Positions 41,505 through 49,906 of a DNA stretch of 64,000 nt are shown here, piece after piece (positions within the stretch are counted from its first letter, which is position 1; each line of letters begins with the position of its first letter). Both the position numbers and the translations under genes were made by a program. The notes under the pieces were generated by a model, which worked only from the letters and a program-made list of their open reading frames with translations, did not search any database and was not told where the DNA came from. Origin of the DNA: a bacterium (GTDB lineage: Bacteria > Bacillota > Bacilli > Lactobacillales > Streptococcaceae); assembly GCA_905221435.1 (NCBI GenBank), contig CAJNDD010000002.1, positions 62,001 to 126,000 of the forward strand, in the 5' to 3' direction.

Positions 41505-42017
41505 TTATGACCTCCTTATCTCAAATACTACTGTGTGAACCCACTCATTATGAATTTGTAAGTCATTTTCTATCATCCTACTAAAGGTGAAGCCATTTTT
41601 TATAAGCACCCTCTGAGAAGCTAGATTACCCGTTGCCGTTCCTGCAATAATTTTATTTAAAGCATAAGTATTGAATGCCTTGTCTAAAACGAGTTTAACC
41701 GCTTCGCTGGCATAACCTAAATTGCTAACATTTTCCCCAATTCTGTACCCGAGCTCTGCTGTTTTTCGATTATTCTCTAAAACACTTAAATTGATTCTTC
41801 CGACCATAACACCTTGCGAATCTCTGATAAGATGCATGTAGACATCCCGATTCGTTTGTTCCGCTAACAATTCCTTCGTGATTTCTTTAAAACCTTCTAA
41901 ATTAAAATAGTTAGCTGGTCTAGGAGGTAGATTTCGTTCAAAATACTCTCGATTTTCTTTCTCAAAAGAATAAACGTCTAGACCATTTTCTTCAGACAAC
42001 AGCTCTAAACTAATCAT
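41505..42017 (-). CDS. GNAT-family N-acetyltransferase (RimJ/RimL-like)
   Basis: 170 residues. The acetyl-CoA-binding region is recognisable in ELGYRIGENVSNLGYASEA then KIIAGTATGNLASQRVLIKN, with GFTFSRM following. RimJ/RimL-type enzymes acetylate protein N-termini or small amines, and the substrate is unknown. GGGAAG precedes the ATG. The gene is followed by a strong terminator and preceded by two unknown genes on the same strand. Confidence 0.88.
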   Translation of the reverse strand: MISLELLSEENGLDVYSFEKENREYFERNLPPRPANYFNLEGFKEITKELLAEQTNRDVYMHLIRDSQGVMVGRINLSVLENNRKTAELGYRIGENVSNLGYASEAVKLVLDKAFNTYALNKIIAGTATGNLASQRVLIKNGFTFSRMIENDLQIHNEWVHTVVFEIRRS

Positions 42018-42059
42018 TACAAAACTTCCCTTCTCAGCAAAAATATTGTTAGATAGAGT

Positions 42060-42272
42060 TTACATTCTCGATTTAGCTTCTCCTTCTTTCTTATTGCGAT
42101 AATATTTTATAAACTCTTCCTGACTGTTGACAATATGTTCCTGTCCATCTACTGAGTTTTCCGCAGGAATTTTCACATTGTCAAATAAGTTTGTTCCTTC
42201 CTTATACAAGAGTTGATAAATTGGCACCCCGTAAAATGCTTCATTCACAACAAACTGGACTAGACCTAGCAA
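42060..42272 (-). CDS. Short hypothetical protein, possible gene remnant
   Basis: A 70-residue frame that would need a TTG start placed directly after GGAG, 3 nt beyond the preceding stop. The start is therefore weak. The text (NEAFYGVPIYQLLYKEGTNL, then VDGQEHIVNSQEEFIKYYRN) looks like real protein rather than random sequence. It has no signal peptide. I do not recognise a family. It could be the C-terminal remnant of a longer gene or a small partner of the protein encoded upstream. Confidence 0.45.
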   Translation of the reverse strand: MLGLVQFVVNEAFYGVPIYQLLYKEGTNLFDNVKIPAENSVDGQEHIVNSQEEFIKYYRNKKEGEAKSRM

Positions 42273-42275
42273 CTC

Positions 42276-43241
42276 CTATTCTAATTTTTGCAACAGCTTT
42301 ACAACTTGCTGATTATCAATCCTCACATAGTATACACCACTATCACTGACAAGTTTATCCTCTTTATACTTAGCAATTTTTACAGCATAAAGGCCTCGTG
42401 GTAGGGGTTGGTTGGCAAAAAATTCCTTCATGAGCCTTTCAAGCTCTTTAAGATAGTCAGCATACAAGAGATCTCTTTTTTCCTTCGGAACGAAATACTG
42501 AAATTCAAACGTCGGTATAAAAATCTCTTTTTGGAAAAGATATTGAGCATCCATGGGATACATTCCTTGCAGAGCTTGGCCCTTGCTTTGATTTTCCTCT
42601 AATATTTCATTATAAAGATAGATATTATCTGATTGGTTATTAAATTCAAAACCAATACCTTGATACTTCAAATCAGGAAGTTTAGGATCTTTGATTGAAC
42701 TGTCCAGCATTTTTAAAAATTCGCTGGTGCCTGGACTAACCTCAATACCTAAATAGGCTAATTCTGGGAAAACATCATAAATTTTTTTATAATTCTTGTA
42801 ATCAACCTCTGCATCTGTCTTTCTATATGTTTTATTTTCCGAAAAGCGAGTATAGTATTTAAATCGAGTTTTAACCTGATAGGTTTTTCCGGCTATATTT
42901 TCACTGTAGGTTCCATGGATTATAAATCCTCCCACGCTTGTATAGTTTTTCTCGTATTTTTCTAACTCAAACTGTCCTGTAAGACCGTAATTTTGATAAG
43001 AACGATGCACAGCTTGCTCAATCTCAGTTCGACTTGCATGGGCAAACAGCCCCCACATATCCATTAGAGCAAGAATAGGACTAAGCACTGTGAAGATTAC
43101 GATTGGGATTACTATGGATAAGCAACCTATTAATAGCCAATTTCTTTTCTTGGCCTTTCCTTCAAATTTTTTAACAGTTTTCTGTTTCCTTTTTAAGATT
43201 AGAATGAGCAAAACCAAAATCCCTAATACCAATAAAACCAA
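42276..43241 (-). CDS. Hypothetical membrane-anchored protein
   Basis: 321 residues from a TTG start with AAAGGAG 8 nt upstream. Two hydrophobic segments lie near the N-terminus (about 2-17 and 35-62), separated by a Lys-rich stretch (KRKQKTVKKFEGKAKKR). The rest is a soluble, Tyr-rich domain. The second helix with outward C-terminal domain suggests a surface protein. I do not recognise the family. It lies in the accessory stretch together with repeats and gene remnants. Confidence 0.6.
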   Translation of the reverse strand: MVLLVLGILVLLILILKRKQKTVKKFEGKAKKRNWLLIGCLSIVIPIVIFTVLSPILALMDMWGLFAHASRTEIEQAVHRSYQNYGLTGQFELEKYEKNYTSVGGFIIHGTYSENIAGKTYQVKTRFKYYTRFSENKTYRKTDAEVDYKNYKKIYDVFPELAYLGIEVSPGTSEFLKMLDSSIKDPKLPDLKYQGIGFEFNNQSDNIYLYNEILEENQSKGQALQGMYPMDAQYLFQKEIFIPTFEFQYFVPKEKRDLLYADYLKELERLMKEFFANQPLPRGLYAVKIAKYKEDKLVSDSGVYYVRIDNQQVVKLLQKLE

Positions 43242-43412
43242 TCTACAATCTCCTTTTACTTTGGACAGCTGCTAACAGATATATAGGAGACTGACAGAAA
43301 TACTCGTCTCACCCTGCTAACTTATCCTGAATTCCATAAACTCGTCTGAAATGAGGAACAATCCTTGTCTCATTATACCACATGGGCAATGCCGTGAGAA
43401 GATGAGAAAAAT

Positions 43413-43446
43413 AAAAAACACCCCATGGTGTGAACCATGAAGTGTT
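43413..43446 (-). repeat. Terminator-like 34-bp repeat, copy 1
   Basis: The 34-nt stretch is identical to 46439-46472, which is the terminator of intact rpsI. On the minus strand it has arms ACACTTCATGG and CCATGGGGTGT with a T run. Here it lies beyond the displaced rpsI end, where no intact gene needs it. Confidence 0.75.
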
Positions 43447-43484
43447 TCGAAACGTTGATATAATCGTATTGATTAACGTTTTGA

Positions 43485-43605
43485 GGCAACTGACTTTGTC
43501 AGGTTGCAGCCGTATTTGTAAGTGGCTAAAGCCACAACAACTACGTCAACTGCCACAATTTAGTATAAAAGCACAAAAAGAACACCCCGAAAGGTGCTCT
43601 CTGTA
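43485..43605. repeat. Structured intergenic repeat, copy 2
   Basis: Partner of 41326-41455. It has GCAACTGAC TTT GTCAG with a bulged G before GTTGC, TTTGTAAG, the stem GTGGC TAAA GCCAC, TTTAGTATAAAAGCA and a terminator hairpin (43574-43601, arms GAGAGCACC and GGTGTTC). Compared with copy 1 the TAAA stem has changed on both arms with pairing kept. Confidence 0.65.
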
Positions 43606-43625
43606 AGTATAGTAATTCTTTCGAA

Positions 43626-43675
43626 TTAACGTTTACTAAATTGTGATGCTTTACGAGCTTTCTTAAGACCTGGTT
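43626..43675 (-). pseudogene. rpsI: Displaced 3' end of rpsI
   Basis: The minus strand encodes [15 protein letters not shown] and a stop, exactly the last 15 residues of the intact rpsI 2.9 kb away. The first 28 nt (43648-43675) are identical to 46520-46547. The remaining codons are mostly synonymous changes. No rpsI sequence precedes it. It cannot be expressed as a ribosomal protein and marks a recombination junction. Confidence 0.88.
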
Positions 43676-44159
43676 GGGGCACCACTTATTTCATCTAATT
43701 TCAAAGTGCTTTAAAATCAACGTTTTCATAAGTTTTCAAAAAATAAAATTTCATTAAATTTTAACTGATTTCATCTGAATGGTGTGGATTTTATCCAAAA
43801 AATACACGAATTAAGCTGATAAATACTAAAAGTTCACACCATTAGTTAAATTATTTTTTGTTACATACATTTTTTAGATGATAGACCTCCTAATTTATTT
43901 ATTATAGCATTTGAGCAAACCTCCGTTATCAGAAAACAACCAGAAAGAAAAACCGCAAAATTAATATTTGCTTTCTGGTTGTTTTTTTATAAATTGAATT
44001 TGCAGTAAAATACTTTACTCATTTACACTATCCCTTTCTTCTATGTACTTTCTTTCATCTAAAGAAAAACCTCGTATTCATCAATTTTATTTTGTTATAG
44101 GTGAGAAAGAAGAACAAACAAGAAAAACACGGCATAAAAACCTATTCAGTTCATCGTCC
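43676..44159. other. Gap between the rpsI remnant and the DUF389 gene
   Basis: About 480 AT-rich nt with no supported gene. CACACC or GGTGTG motifs recur near 43781 and 43833. A hairpin near 43940-43990 (ACAACCAGAAAG and CTTTCTGGTTGT) could be a terminator for the DUF389 gene on the minus strand or an element end. Confidence 0.5.
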
Positions 44160-45209
44160 TCAATCCTTGTCTGCTTCATTTTCTTTTACGAGATCTTTTT
44201 GCGAATCCTTTTCAGAGAGTTTTTGATCGATATACTTGTTAATGGTTTCATAAAATTCCTTGGTCATCTCACTATCTAATTTTGTCGAATTATGGACTTG
44301 ATTGACTTTCAATTGAACAGATTGAATACCGTAAGAGGCTTGTTTTTGGCGGATTGTTTCTAATTCTTCTTCTGAAATCGGATCTCCAACAACTGTCAAG
44401 ACTAATTCATTGTTACTTGACTTGTAGACTTGAGTAATGACCGTATGATTAGAGAACTCTTTTCCTACAAACTGTTTGATCCCTTCTTTTCGTGCTTGAT
44501 CCATCGTCAGAGTGACTGCTGAATAGCTGGCTGGAAGAACCAATAATACAATCAAGGATATCAGCCCAATTCTCATTTTAATGTTTAGCTCTTTAAATGA
44601 ACTTAAGGGAGATTTTCTCATCAAAATTCTTGTTCCAACAATGTTAGCTAGCATGATAAAGACACAGTTAATCAAGAAAAGATAGAGAGCCCCGAATAAA
44701 AATCGCACATTTCCATTAGCTAAACCATAGCCTGCAGTACAGATAGGTGGCATCAGAGCTGTTGCAATAGCTACTCCTGGCACGATATTGTTTGCTTCTT
44801 TTTTCCTTGACCCAATTACACCTGCTATCCCACCAGCAATAGCAATGAGAACATCCCAAATGGTTGGAGAGGTTCGTGCAATCAACTCGCTACTTGCATA
44901 AGATAAGGGGGAAATCCAGAAATACAAAGTCGAGACAAGCAAACTGACCAATACTTGAGTAAATAAAACCTCTAGAGATTGCTTGATTAAACGCGTATCA
45001 AAAATAGCTAAACCAAATCCGAGTCCAACAATCGATGTCATAAGAGGGGAAATCAGCATGGCTCCAATAATGACAGCTGTTGAATTCATATTTAAACCTA
45101 TAGAGGCAATAAAAATCGCACACATCAAAATCACTGTATCTCTTAATCGAACATGAAGATCATCATATAATTTCTCACGGTATTCACGTGTTGAATAGTT
45201 TCCGGTCAT
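44160..45209 (-). CDS. DUF389 family membrane protein
   Basis: 349 residues. About six membrane helices form the DUF389 core (LRDTVILMCAIFIASIGLNM, GAMLISPLMTSIVGLGFGLA, GVAIATALMPPICTAGYGLA), followed by a C-terminal cytoplasmic domain and a charged tail (QKDLVKENEADKD). The function of the family is uncertain. It is the only intact gene inside the interval bounded by the two rpsI 3' ends. No ribosomal or mobile-element function is evident. Confidence 0.85.
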   Translation of the reverse strand: MTGNYSTREYREKLYDDLHVRLRDTVILMCAIFIASIGLNMNSTAVIIGAMLISPLMTSIVGLGFGLAIFDTRLIKQSLEVLFTQVLVSLLVSTLYFWISPLSYASSELIARTSPTIWDVLIAIAGGIAGVIGSRKKEANNIVPGVAIATALMPPICTAGYGLANGNVRFLFGALYLFLINCVFIMLANIVGTRILMRKSPLSSFKELNIKMRIGLISLIVLLVLPASYSAVTLTMDQARKEGIKQFVGKEFSNHTVITQVYKSSNNELVLTVVGDPISEEELETIRQKQASYGIQSVQLKVNQVHNSTKLDSEMTKEFYETINKYIDQKLSEKDSQKDLVKENEADKD

Positions 45210-45486
45210 TGGTTACTCCTTTTATTTCATATACTCTTGTTTCTGCTTAGATGATGGCAGAGAGACTTCTGTCTAAACTGACATATTTTTAATTCTCACT
45301 TATAATTCTTATGAACATTATCTTTTAAATATCCATCAATCCATCCTACACACTATATCAAAAATTTTACAGTTTTTCAAGGAGAACTCAATCAATTTGA
45401 AAGATAGTGAAAGGAAGAAATTTTTGTATCCTTATCCGAAGATGAAAAAACGTTATCTCCTCTGAAAGAAGATGCCGTTTTAATCT

Positions 45487-45792
45487 TTAAACATGATGAG
45501 TGTGTTTGACAATCCATTGCTCCATTTTGATGTTCAACCAGAAGCCTTAGATTCCAAACGTGATGATGGTTAGAAGAAACTACTTGATCCGGTTACCGAA
45601 CAGTTGTGCTCCATTCCCGTCAAAGTATAGACGTTGCCCATCCACTACTGTGTGTTTGGTTTTCCAATTTTGCATCATGCAAACCGCCCAAGGTGTTGCG
45701 ATCCCCAAGGTAAGCCCGCAAATTATGGCTACTAAGATAGAGTATCCAATATAATCTAGGATTCCTCCGTCAAAATAACTTTCAGATTTCAT
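45487..45792 (-). pseudogene. DUF898-like membrane protein gene, broken by two stops
   Basis: The frame from the ATG at 45792 encodes GYSILVAIICGLTLGIATPW, MMQNWKTKHTVVDGQRLYFD and GNGAQLFGNRIK. It then meets a TAG at a position where Trp is expected, continues FLLTIITFGI, meets a TAA where Tyr is expected, and finishes GFWLNIKMEQWIVKHTH. Reading through both stops restores the usual small membrane-protein pattern. Both changes are single substitutions, so this is recent decay of a gene. A weak terminator-like hairpin lies at about 45447-45480. Confidence 0.75.
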
Positions 45793-45850
45793 ATTATCTC
45801 CTTTATTTTTATATGTTTATATTCTAGGCACTCTATTGCATTATTATTTT

Positions 45851-46387
45851 TTACATTTGAACAATCTTACGATAACTTCTTGAAGTAATCATAAAGATTA
45901 AAACATAGATGAGTGCAAAGATTCCACAGATTGATAAGGTTATAATCAACATCATGGTCGCATCGACTACTCCAATGACCTTTAGAATCAAGCTCAACAT
46001 ATGATAAGTAAAGGCCAGATGGAGGAAGGCAAAGATTACAGGAAGAAAGAAAACGGTCAAGATTTACTTGTTAATAGTTTGCTTGATCTGCTTTTGATCC
46101 AAACCAACCTTTTGCAAAATTACAAAGCGTTCGCGGTCTTCATATCCTTCAGAGATTTGTTTGTAGTAGATGACTAATACTGTACCGAACATAAAGATAA
46201 TGGATAGGAAGATACCGATAAAGAAGAAGCCACCAAACATTGCATTGCCTTCTTGGCTATTATTTGCTTTACTAGATCCGTAAACAACGCTTTCCTGATT
46301 TTCAAAATGAAGCGATTGTTTATAAGGAGAGAACAAATCTTGTCCTCTCCAGAGTATGACTTTTTGGTAACCCACTACAGTTGACAA
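45851..46387 (-). pseudogene. C-terminal remnant of a BceB-like ABC permease
   Basis: One frame of 179 codons. It contains FFFIGIFLSIIFMFGTVLVI, YYKQISEGYEDRERFVILQK and VGLDQKQIKQTINK, an internal TAA, then ILTVFFLPVIFAFLHLAFTY and a last helix ending SRSYRKIVQM. This is the FtsX-type C-terminal part of bacitracin/antimicrobial-peptide permeases (BceB is about 650 residues). The N-terminal two thirds are missing because the frame begins immediately after the rpsI terminator. The stop stands where a Gln codon would be one substitution away. Confidence 0.78.
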
Positions 46388-46438
46388 AGAGCCTGAGTTT
46401 GGTGTGAAAAGTGGTGTGAATTTTGCTAAAAATCATCA

Positions 46439-46472
46439 AAAAAACACCCCATGGTGTGAACCATGAAGTGTT
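46439..46472 (-). terminator. Terminator of the rplM-rpsI operon (repeat copy 2)
   Basis: Minus-strand arms ACACTTCATGG and CCATGGGGTGT with TTTTTTT, about 25 nt after the rpsI stop. The same 34 nt occur at 43413-43446. Confidence 0.85.
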
Positions 46473-46497
46473 GTAAATGCTGTATTGTAGCTGGTTC

Positions 46498-46890
46498 TTA
46501 ACGTTTAGAGAACTGGCTAGCTTTACGAGCTTTCTTAAGACCTGGTTTCTTACGTTCAACTTTACGTGAGTCACGTGTAAGAAGTCCTGCGCGTTTCAAT
46601 GAATCGCGGAAGTCTGGGTCTACTTGAAGAAGGGCACGAGCGATACCGTGACGGATAGCTCCTGCTTGACCAGCGTATCCACCACCTACAACGTTAACGA
46701 AAACGTCGTATGAACCTACAGTAGAAGTAACTGCGAATGGTTGGTTGATAACAAGACGAAGGTCAGCGTGTGGGATGTACTCTTCAACATCTTTTTTGTT
46801 AACAGTGATTTTACCAGTTCCTGGAACAAGGCGAACGCGTGCAACAGCGTTTTTACGACGTCCAGTACCTGCATATTGTGCTTGTGACAT
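46498..46890 (-). CDS. rpsI: 30S ribosomal protein S9
   Basis: 130 residues, the standard length. [20 protein letters not shown] at the start and the basic C-terminal tail [17 protein letters not shown] are typical of S9; the tail reaches the ribosomal P site. It follows rplM by 18 nt in the usual L13-S9 operon. The last 15 codons are duplicated as a remnant at 43626-43675. Confidence 0.98.
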   Translation of the reverse strand: MSQAQYAGTGRRKNAVARVRLVPGTGKITVNKKDVEEYIPHADLRLVINQPFAVTSTVGSYDVFVNVVGGGYAGQAGAIRHGIARALLQVDPDFRDSLKRAGLLTRDSRKVERKKPGLKKARKASQFSKR

Positions 46891-46908
46891 ACTTTATTGT
46901 TCCTTTCC

Positions 46909-47355
46909 TTAGATAAGTCCTGAAATATCAAGAACTTCTGGTTGTTGTGCAGCGTGAGTGTGCTCAGCTCCAACGAATACTTTCAATTTCATACCTTGAG
47001 CGCGACCAAGAGTATTGTGTGGAAGCATACCTTTAACTGATTTTTCGATCAAACGTACTGCATTTTTAGAACGAAGTTCACCAGCAGAGATTTGTTTCAA
47101 TCCACCTGGGTGGTTTGAGTGAGTGTAGTAGATCTTATCAGTTGCTTTTTTACCAGTCAATTTAACTTTTTCAGCATTGATAACGATTACGAAGTCGCCT
47201 GTATCAGTGTGTGGTGTGAATGTTGGTTTGTTTTTTCCGCGAAGTACGCTAGCAACAACTGCTGAAAGGCGTCCAAGAGGTACATCAGTTGCGTCAACAA
47301 CGTACCATTTGCGTTCTACTTGGCCTGGTTTAGCCATGAATGTAGTTTTGTTCAT
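46909..47355 (-). CDS. rplM: 50S ribosomal protein L13
   Basis: 148 residues from [20 protein letters not shown], with [20 protein letters not shown] and [20 protein letters not shown] as family motifs. The open frame extends 42 codons upstream through the L13 leader RNA, which is non-coding; GGAG 8 nt before 47355 fixes the start. It assembles early in the large subunit. Confidence 0.98.
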   Translation of the reverse strand: MNKTTFMAKPGQVERKWYVVDATDVPLGRLSAVVASVLRGKNKPTFTPHTDTGDFVIVINAEKVKLTGKKATDKIYYTHSNHPGGLKQISAGELRSKNAVRLIEKSVKGMLPHNTLGRAQGMKLKVFVGAEHTHAAQQPEVLDISGLI

Positions 47356-47374
47356 GATTTCTCCTATATGAATA

Positions 47375-47460
47375 TCGTTTTTGTTTACAGGGCGGATGTT
47401 CCGGTCCGCGGGGTATTTGAAAGGTTCCGGGGCCTTACAAATGGGGTAAACAATACCGTC
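47375..47460 (-). promoter_or_regulatory. L13 ribosomal-protein leader RNA
   Basis: The leader of rplM on the minus strand contains GC-rich paired stretches (GGCCCCGGAACC, CCCCGCGGACCGGAACATCC) and the paired GTTTACCCC/GGGTAAAC-type ends. These features match the Firmicutes L13 leader, to which L13 is thought to bind for autogenous control. Assigned from memory of the family. Confidence 0.75.
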
Positions 47461-47464
47461 TACT

Positions 47465-47494
47465 ATCATACCAAATTTCACTACTAAAAGTCAA
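47465..47494 (-). promoter_or_regulatory. Promoter of rplM-rpsI
   Basis: Minus-strand TTGACT, 18-nt spacer, TATGAT, directly before the L13 leader. Confidence 0.75.
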
Positions 47495-47539
47495 TAGATA
47501 TGAAAAATATTTTTACTGATTTTGGCGTTTAACATCTAG

Positions 47540-47560
47540 AAAAACCTCGCTTTTGCGAGG
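47540..47560 (-). terminator. Terminator of the NatAB-type genes
   Basis: Arms AGCCTCGC and GCGAGG with TTTTTC on the minus strand, a few nt after the permease stop. Confidence 0.85.
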
Positions 47561-47565
47561 CTCTC

Positions 47566-48765
47566 CTATTTATAAGCTAAGGCACGTTTAAAGGTTTTCC
47601 AGATTCCCAAATCATCCGTTTGAAGGACTAGACTAGCATACATGCGTCCGATAAAGGCTGTCGCAGTGACCGCAAAAACAACCGTTATGGCAAGCGAAAT
47701 CCAAGCTTCTAGACCACTTGCATACCCATTTATAGCTCTAAATGGCATAAAGAAGGTCGAGATGAAAGGAATGTAGGAGCCAATTTTCAGAACTAAATTG
47801 TCCCCAGCAGCACCTAGAGAGGTCACACCGACAAATCCTGCTATAATCAAGATCATCAATGGCGACAAGGCCTTTCCTGAATCCTCAGGGCGAGAAACCA
47901 TAGAGCCTAGAAAGGCTGCTAAAACAACGTACATAAAGAGGCTAACCAACACAAACAATAAGGTATTGAGCGAGAAAGCCTCTCCTATATGGTTTAAAAT
48001 ACCAGATTGTGCCAAGATTGGTAGGTCTTTAAAGAGCAGAATGGCAGCCAGTCCACCCACGACGTAAATCCCAATATGGGTCAAAATCACAAGAAGCAAA
48101 GCTAGCATGCGAGCGTAGAAATAATGACTTGCTCGGATACTAGAAAAGACCACCTCCATGATTTTGGTTCCTTTCTCGCTGGCTACTTCCTGAGCAGTGA
48201 CGCTAGCATAGGTAATCAAAATCATATAAAGGAAGAAACCAAGCCCTGCGGCCGCAATGGTTTGAACAATTTTTTTGTTTTCCTTGGATTCATCAATCTT
48301 CTCAGTAAAGTCAACGGTTTGACTCAAGCGTTTTTCCTGTTCTTGAGACAAATTGGCTGCTGAGCGATTGAGTTGGTATTGCAGTTCGTTTAACTTATTG
48401 GTTACTGCTAGTTTGATGCCACTTTCAAGAGAAGTTTCACCGTGATAGACAGCCTTGAGGACGCTGTCCTCTTGATCAATGGTTAGATAACCCTTGATTT
48501 TCTCATCCTTGATAGCAGCTTGGGCACTGGCTTCATCCTTGTAATCAAAGTTGATACCATTGGTACCCTTGAGCCCTTCTTCCACAGATGGCACCGTTGT
48601 CACTACTGCTATCTTGCTATTCTTGGCCATAGAAGACCCTTGGAGATAGCCGATTCCTACAGATAAGGCTAAAAAGAGGAACGGCGAAATCACCATAAAG
48701 AAGAAACTCCACGACTTGACATGTCGAAGATAGGTTTCCTTCATTACAACCCACATATTTCTCAT
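47566..48765 (-). CDS. ABC-2 type transporter permease (NatB-like)
   Basis: 399 residues. One N-terminal helix (about 20-43) and a large extracellular domain (about 44-170) with AAIKDEKIKGYLTIDQED precede a bundle of five or six helices (about 170-385) with SEKGTKIMEVVFSSIRASHY. This is the layout of NatB-type ABC-2 permeases that extrude sodium or other compounds. Substrate unknown. Its start overlaps the ATPase stop by 4 nt. Confidence 0.88.
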   Translation of the reverse strand: MRNMWVVMKETYLRHVKSWSFFFMVISPFLFLALSVGIGYLQGSSMAKNSKIAVVTTVPSVEEGLKGTNGINFDYKDEASAQAAIKDEKIKGYLTIDQEDSVLKAVYHGETSLESGIKLAVTNKLNELQYQLNRSAANLSQEQEKRLSQTVDFTEKIDESKENKKIVQTIAAAGLGFFLYMILITYASVTAQEVASEKGTKIMEVVFSSIRASHYFYARMLALLLVILTHIGIYVVGGLAAILLFKDLPILAQSGILNHIGEAFSLNTLLFVLVSLFMYVVLAAFLGSMVSRPEDSGKALSPLMILIIAGFVGVTSLGAAGDNLVLKIGSYIPFISTFFMPFRAINGYASGLEAWISLAITVVFAVTATAFIGRMYASLVLQTDDLGIWKTFKRALAYK

Positions 48766-49655
48766 ACTTCTACCCCTGATTCTAGTTTAAAGATTTCATC
48801 GATTGTTGGAGCTTGTTGATCAAAGGTCGCGATGTATTGACCTTGAGTGAGGATTGGGAAGAGTTCCCTACCAGCGCTCTCATCATCTAGGATCAATTTC
48901 CAACTTCCTTGCTTGGTCAAGCTCACCTGTTTGACGTGAGGAAGTTTTTCCAATTCTTCCTTGCTTTGTTCACTTGAAACAAAGAGACGTGTTTTCCCAT
49001 ATTGATTACGGACATCCTGAACTGGTCCATGCAAGACCACACGCCCGTCACGAATCATGAGAATATCATCGCAAAGTTCCTCAACGTTGGTCATAACATG
49101 GTCAGAAAAGATAATGATTGCACCACGCTCTTTCTCTTTCAAGATGACTTGTTTGAGTAACTCGGTATTAACTGGATCCAAACCACTAAAAGGTTCATCC
49201 AGGATAATCAAGTCAGGCTCATGGATTAGGGTAATAATCAGCTGAATTTTCTGCTGATTCCCTTTGGAGAGACTCTTGATTTTGTCGGTCAATTTGCCCT
49301 TCACTTCCAGTTTTTCCATCCATTGAGGGAGTCTTTCCTTGACTTCCTTAGCATCCATGCCTTTTAGAGTCGCCAAGTAGCGAACTTGCTCAAGGACTGT
49401 CAGCTTGGGCATGAGGCTACGTTCCTCAGGCAGATAGCCAATCCGAGCGTAGGTTTCCTGACGAATCTCCTGCCCATCCAGACTGATCTCTCCTTGATAG
49501 TCCAAAAATTTCAACATACTGTGGAAAATCGTTGTTTTCCCAGCACCATTTTTCCCGACTAGCCCCAGAATCCGTCCTGGACTTGCCTGAAAATCGACAC
49601 CAAACAAGACTTGCTTGGAACCGAAACTTTTCTCTAGATTTCTTACTTCTAGCAT
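48762..49655 (-). CDS. ABC transporter ATPase (NatA-like)
   Basis: 297 residues. Walker A is LVGKNGAGKTTIFHSML, the signature LSKGNQQKIQLIITL, Walker B LIILDEPFSGLDPVN, and the switch is IIFSDHVMTNVEEL. A C-terminal domain of about 80 residues is as in NatA. It powers the neighbouring permease. GGAGG precedes the ATG. Confidence 0.92.
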   Translation of the reverse strand: MLEVRNLEKSFGSKQVLFGVDFQASPGRILGLVGKNGAGKTTIFHSMLKFLDYQGEISLDGQEIRQETYARIGYLPEERSLMPKLTVLEQVRYLATLKGMDAKEVKERLPQWMEKLEVKGKLTDKIKSLSKGNQQKIQLIITLIHEPDLIILDEPFSGLDPVNTELLKQVILKEKERGAIIIFSDHVMTNVEELCDDILMIRDGRVVLHGPVQDVRNQYGKTRLFVSSEQSKEELEKLPHVKQVSLTKQGSWKLILDDESAGRELFPILTQGQYIATFDQQAPTIDEIFKLESGVEV

Positions 49656-49682
49656 TTTCCACCTCCGAAATATGTTGCACTT

Positions 49683-49711
49683 ATTATACTCCTTTTTGAT
49701 AGCCTTTACAA
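49683..49711 (-). promoter_or_regulatory. Promoter of the NatAB-type genes
   Basis: Minus-strand TTGTAA, 17-nt spacer, TATAAT, about 30 nt before the ATPase start. Confidence 0.7.
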
Positions 49712-49875
49712 GGATTTATGTACATTTTTATCTTGTTCATCCTTCCTTAAAAACTAAACTCTCTAAGGATTTTGAGTACCCAAGTGATAGAACAATTATA
49801 GCCCATTAAAGTGTATACAGGTGCTCTTACTCCTCAATTGTCCATTTTTGATCCTGAATTGTCATTTTGAAAAGC

Positions 49876-49898
49876 AAAAATCCACCCCGAAGGATGGA
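49876..49898 (-). terminator. Terminator of pheT
   Basis: Arms TCCATCC and GGGTGGA around TTCGG, then TTTTTGC on the minus strand, about 10 nt beyond the pheT stop. Confidence 0.85.
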
Positions 49899-49906
49899 TT
49901 GATGAG

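Noticed and set aside
42276..43241. TipC-type immunity protein
   Set aside because: Considered because of the N-terminal anchor and the accessory context, but no family motif could be recognised and no LXG toxin gene is nearby.
43413..46472. CRISPR-like array from the repeated CCATGG hairpins
   Set aside because: Only two copies, 3 kb apart, each a terminator palindrome followed by a T run, with no regular spacers.
47356..47481. N-terminal extension of L13 by 42 residues
   Set aside because: The stretch is the structured L13 leader RNA; the conserved protein starts at MNKTTFMAK with a proper ribosome site.
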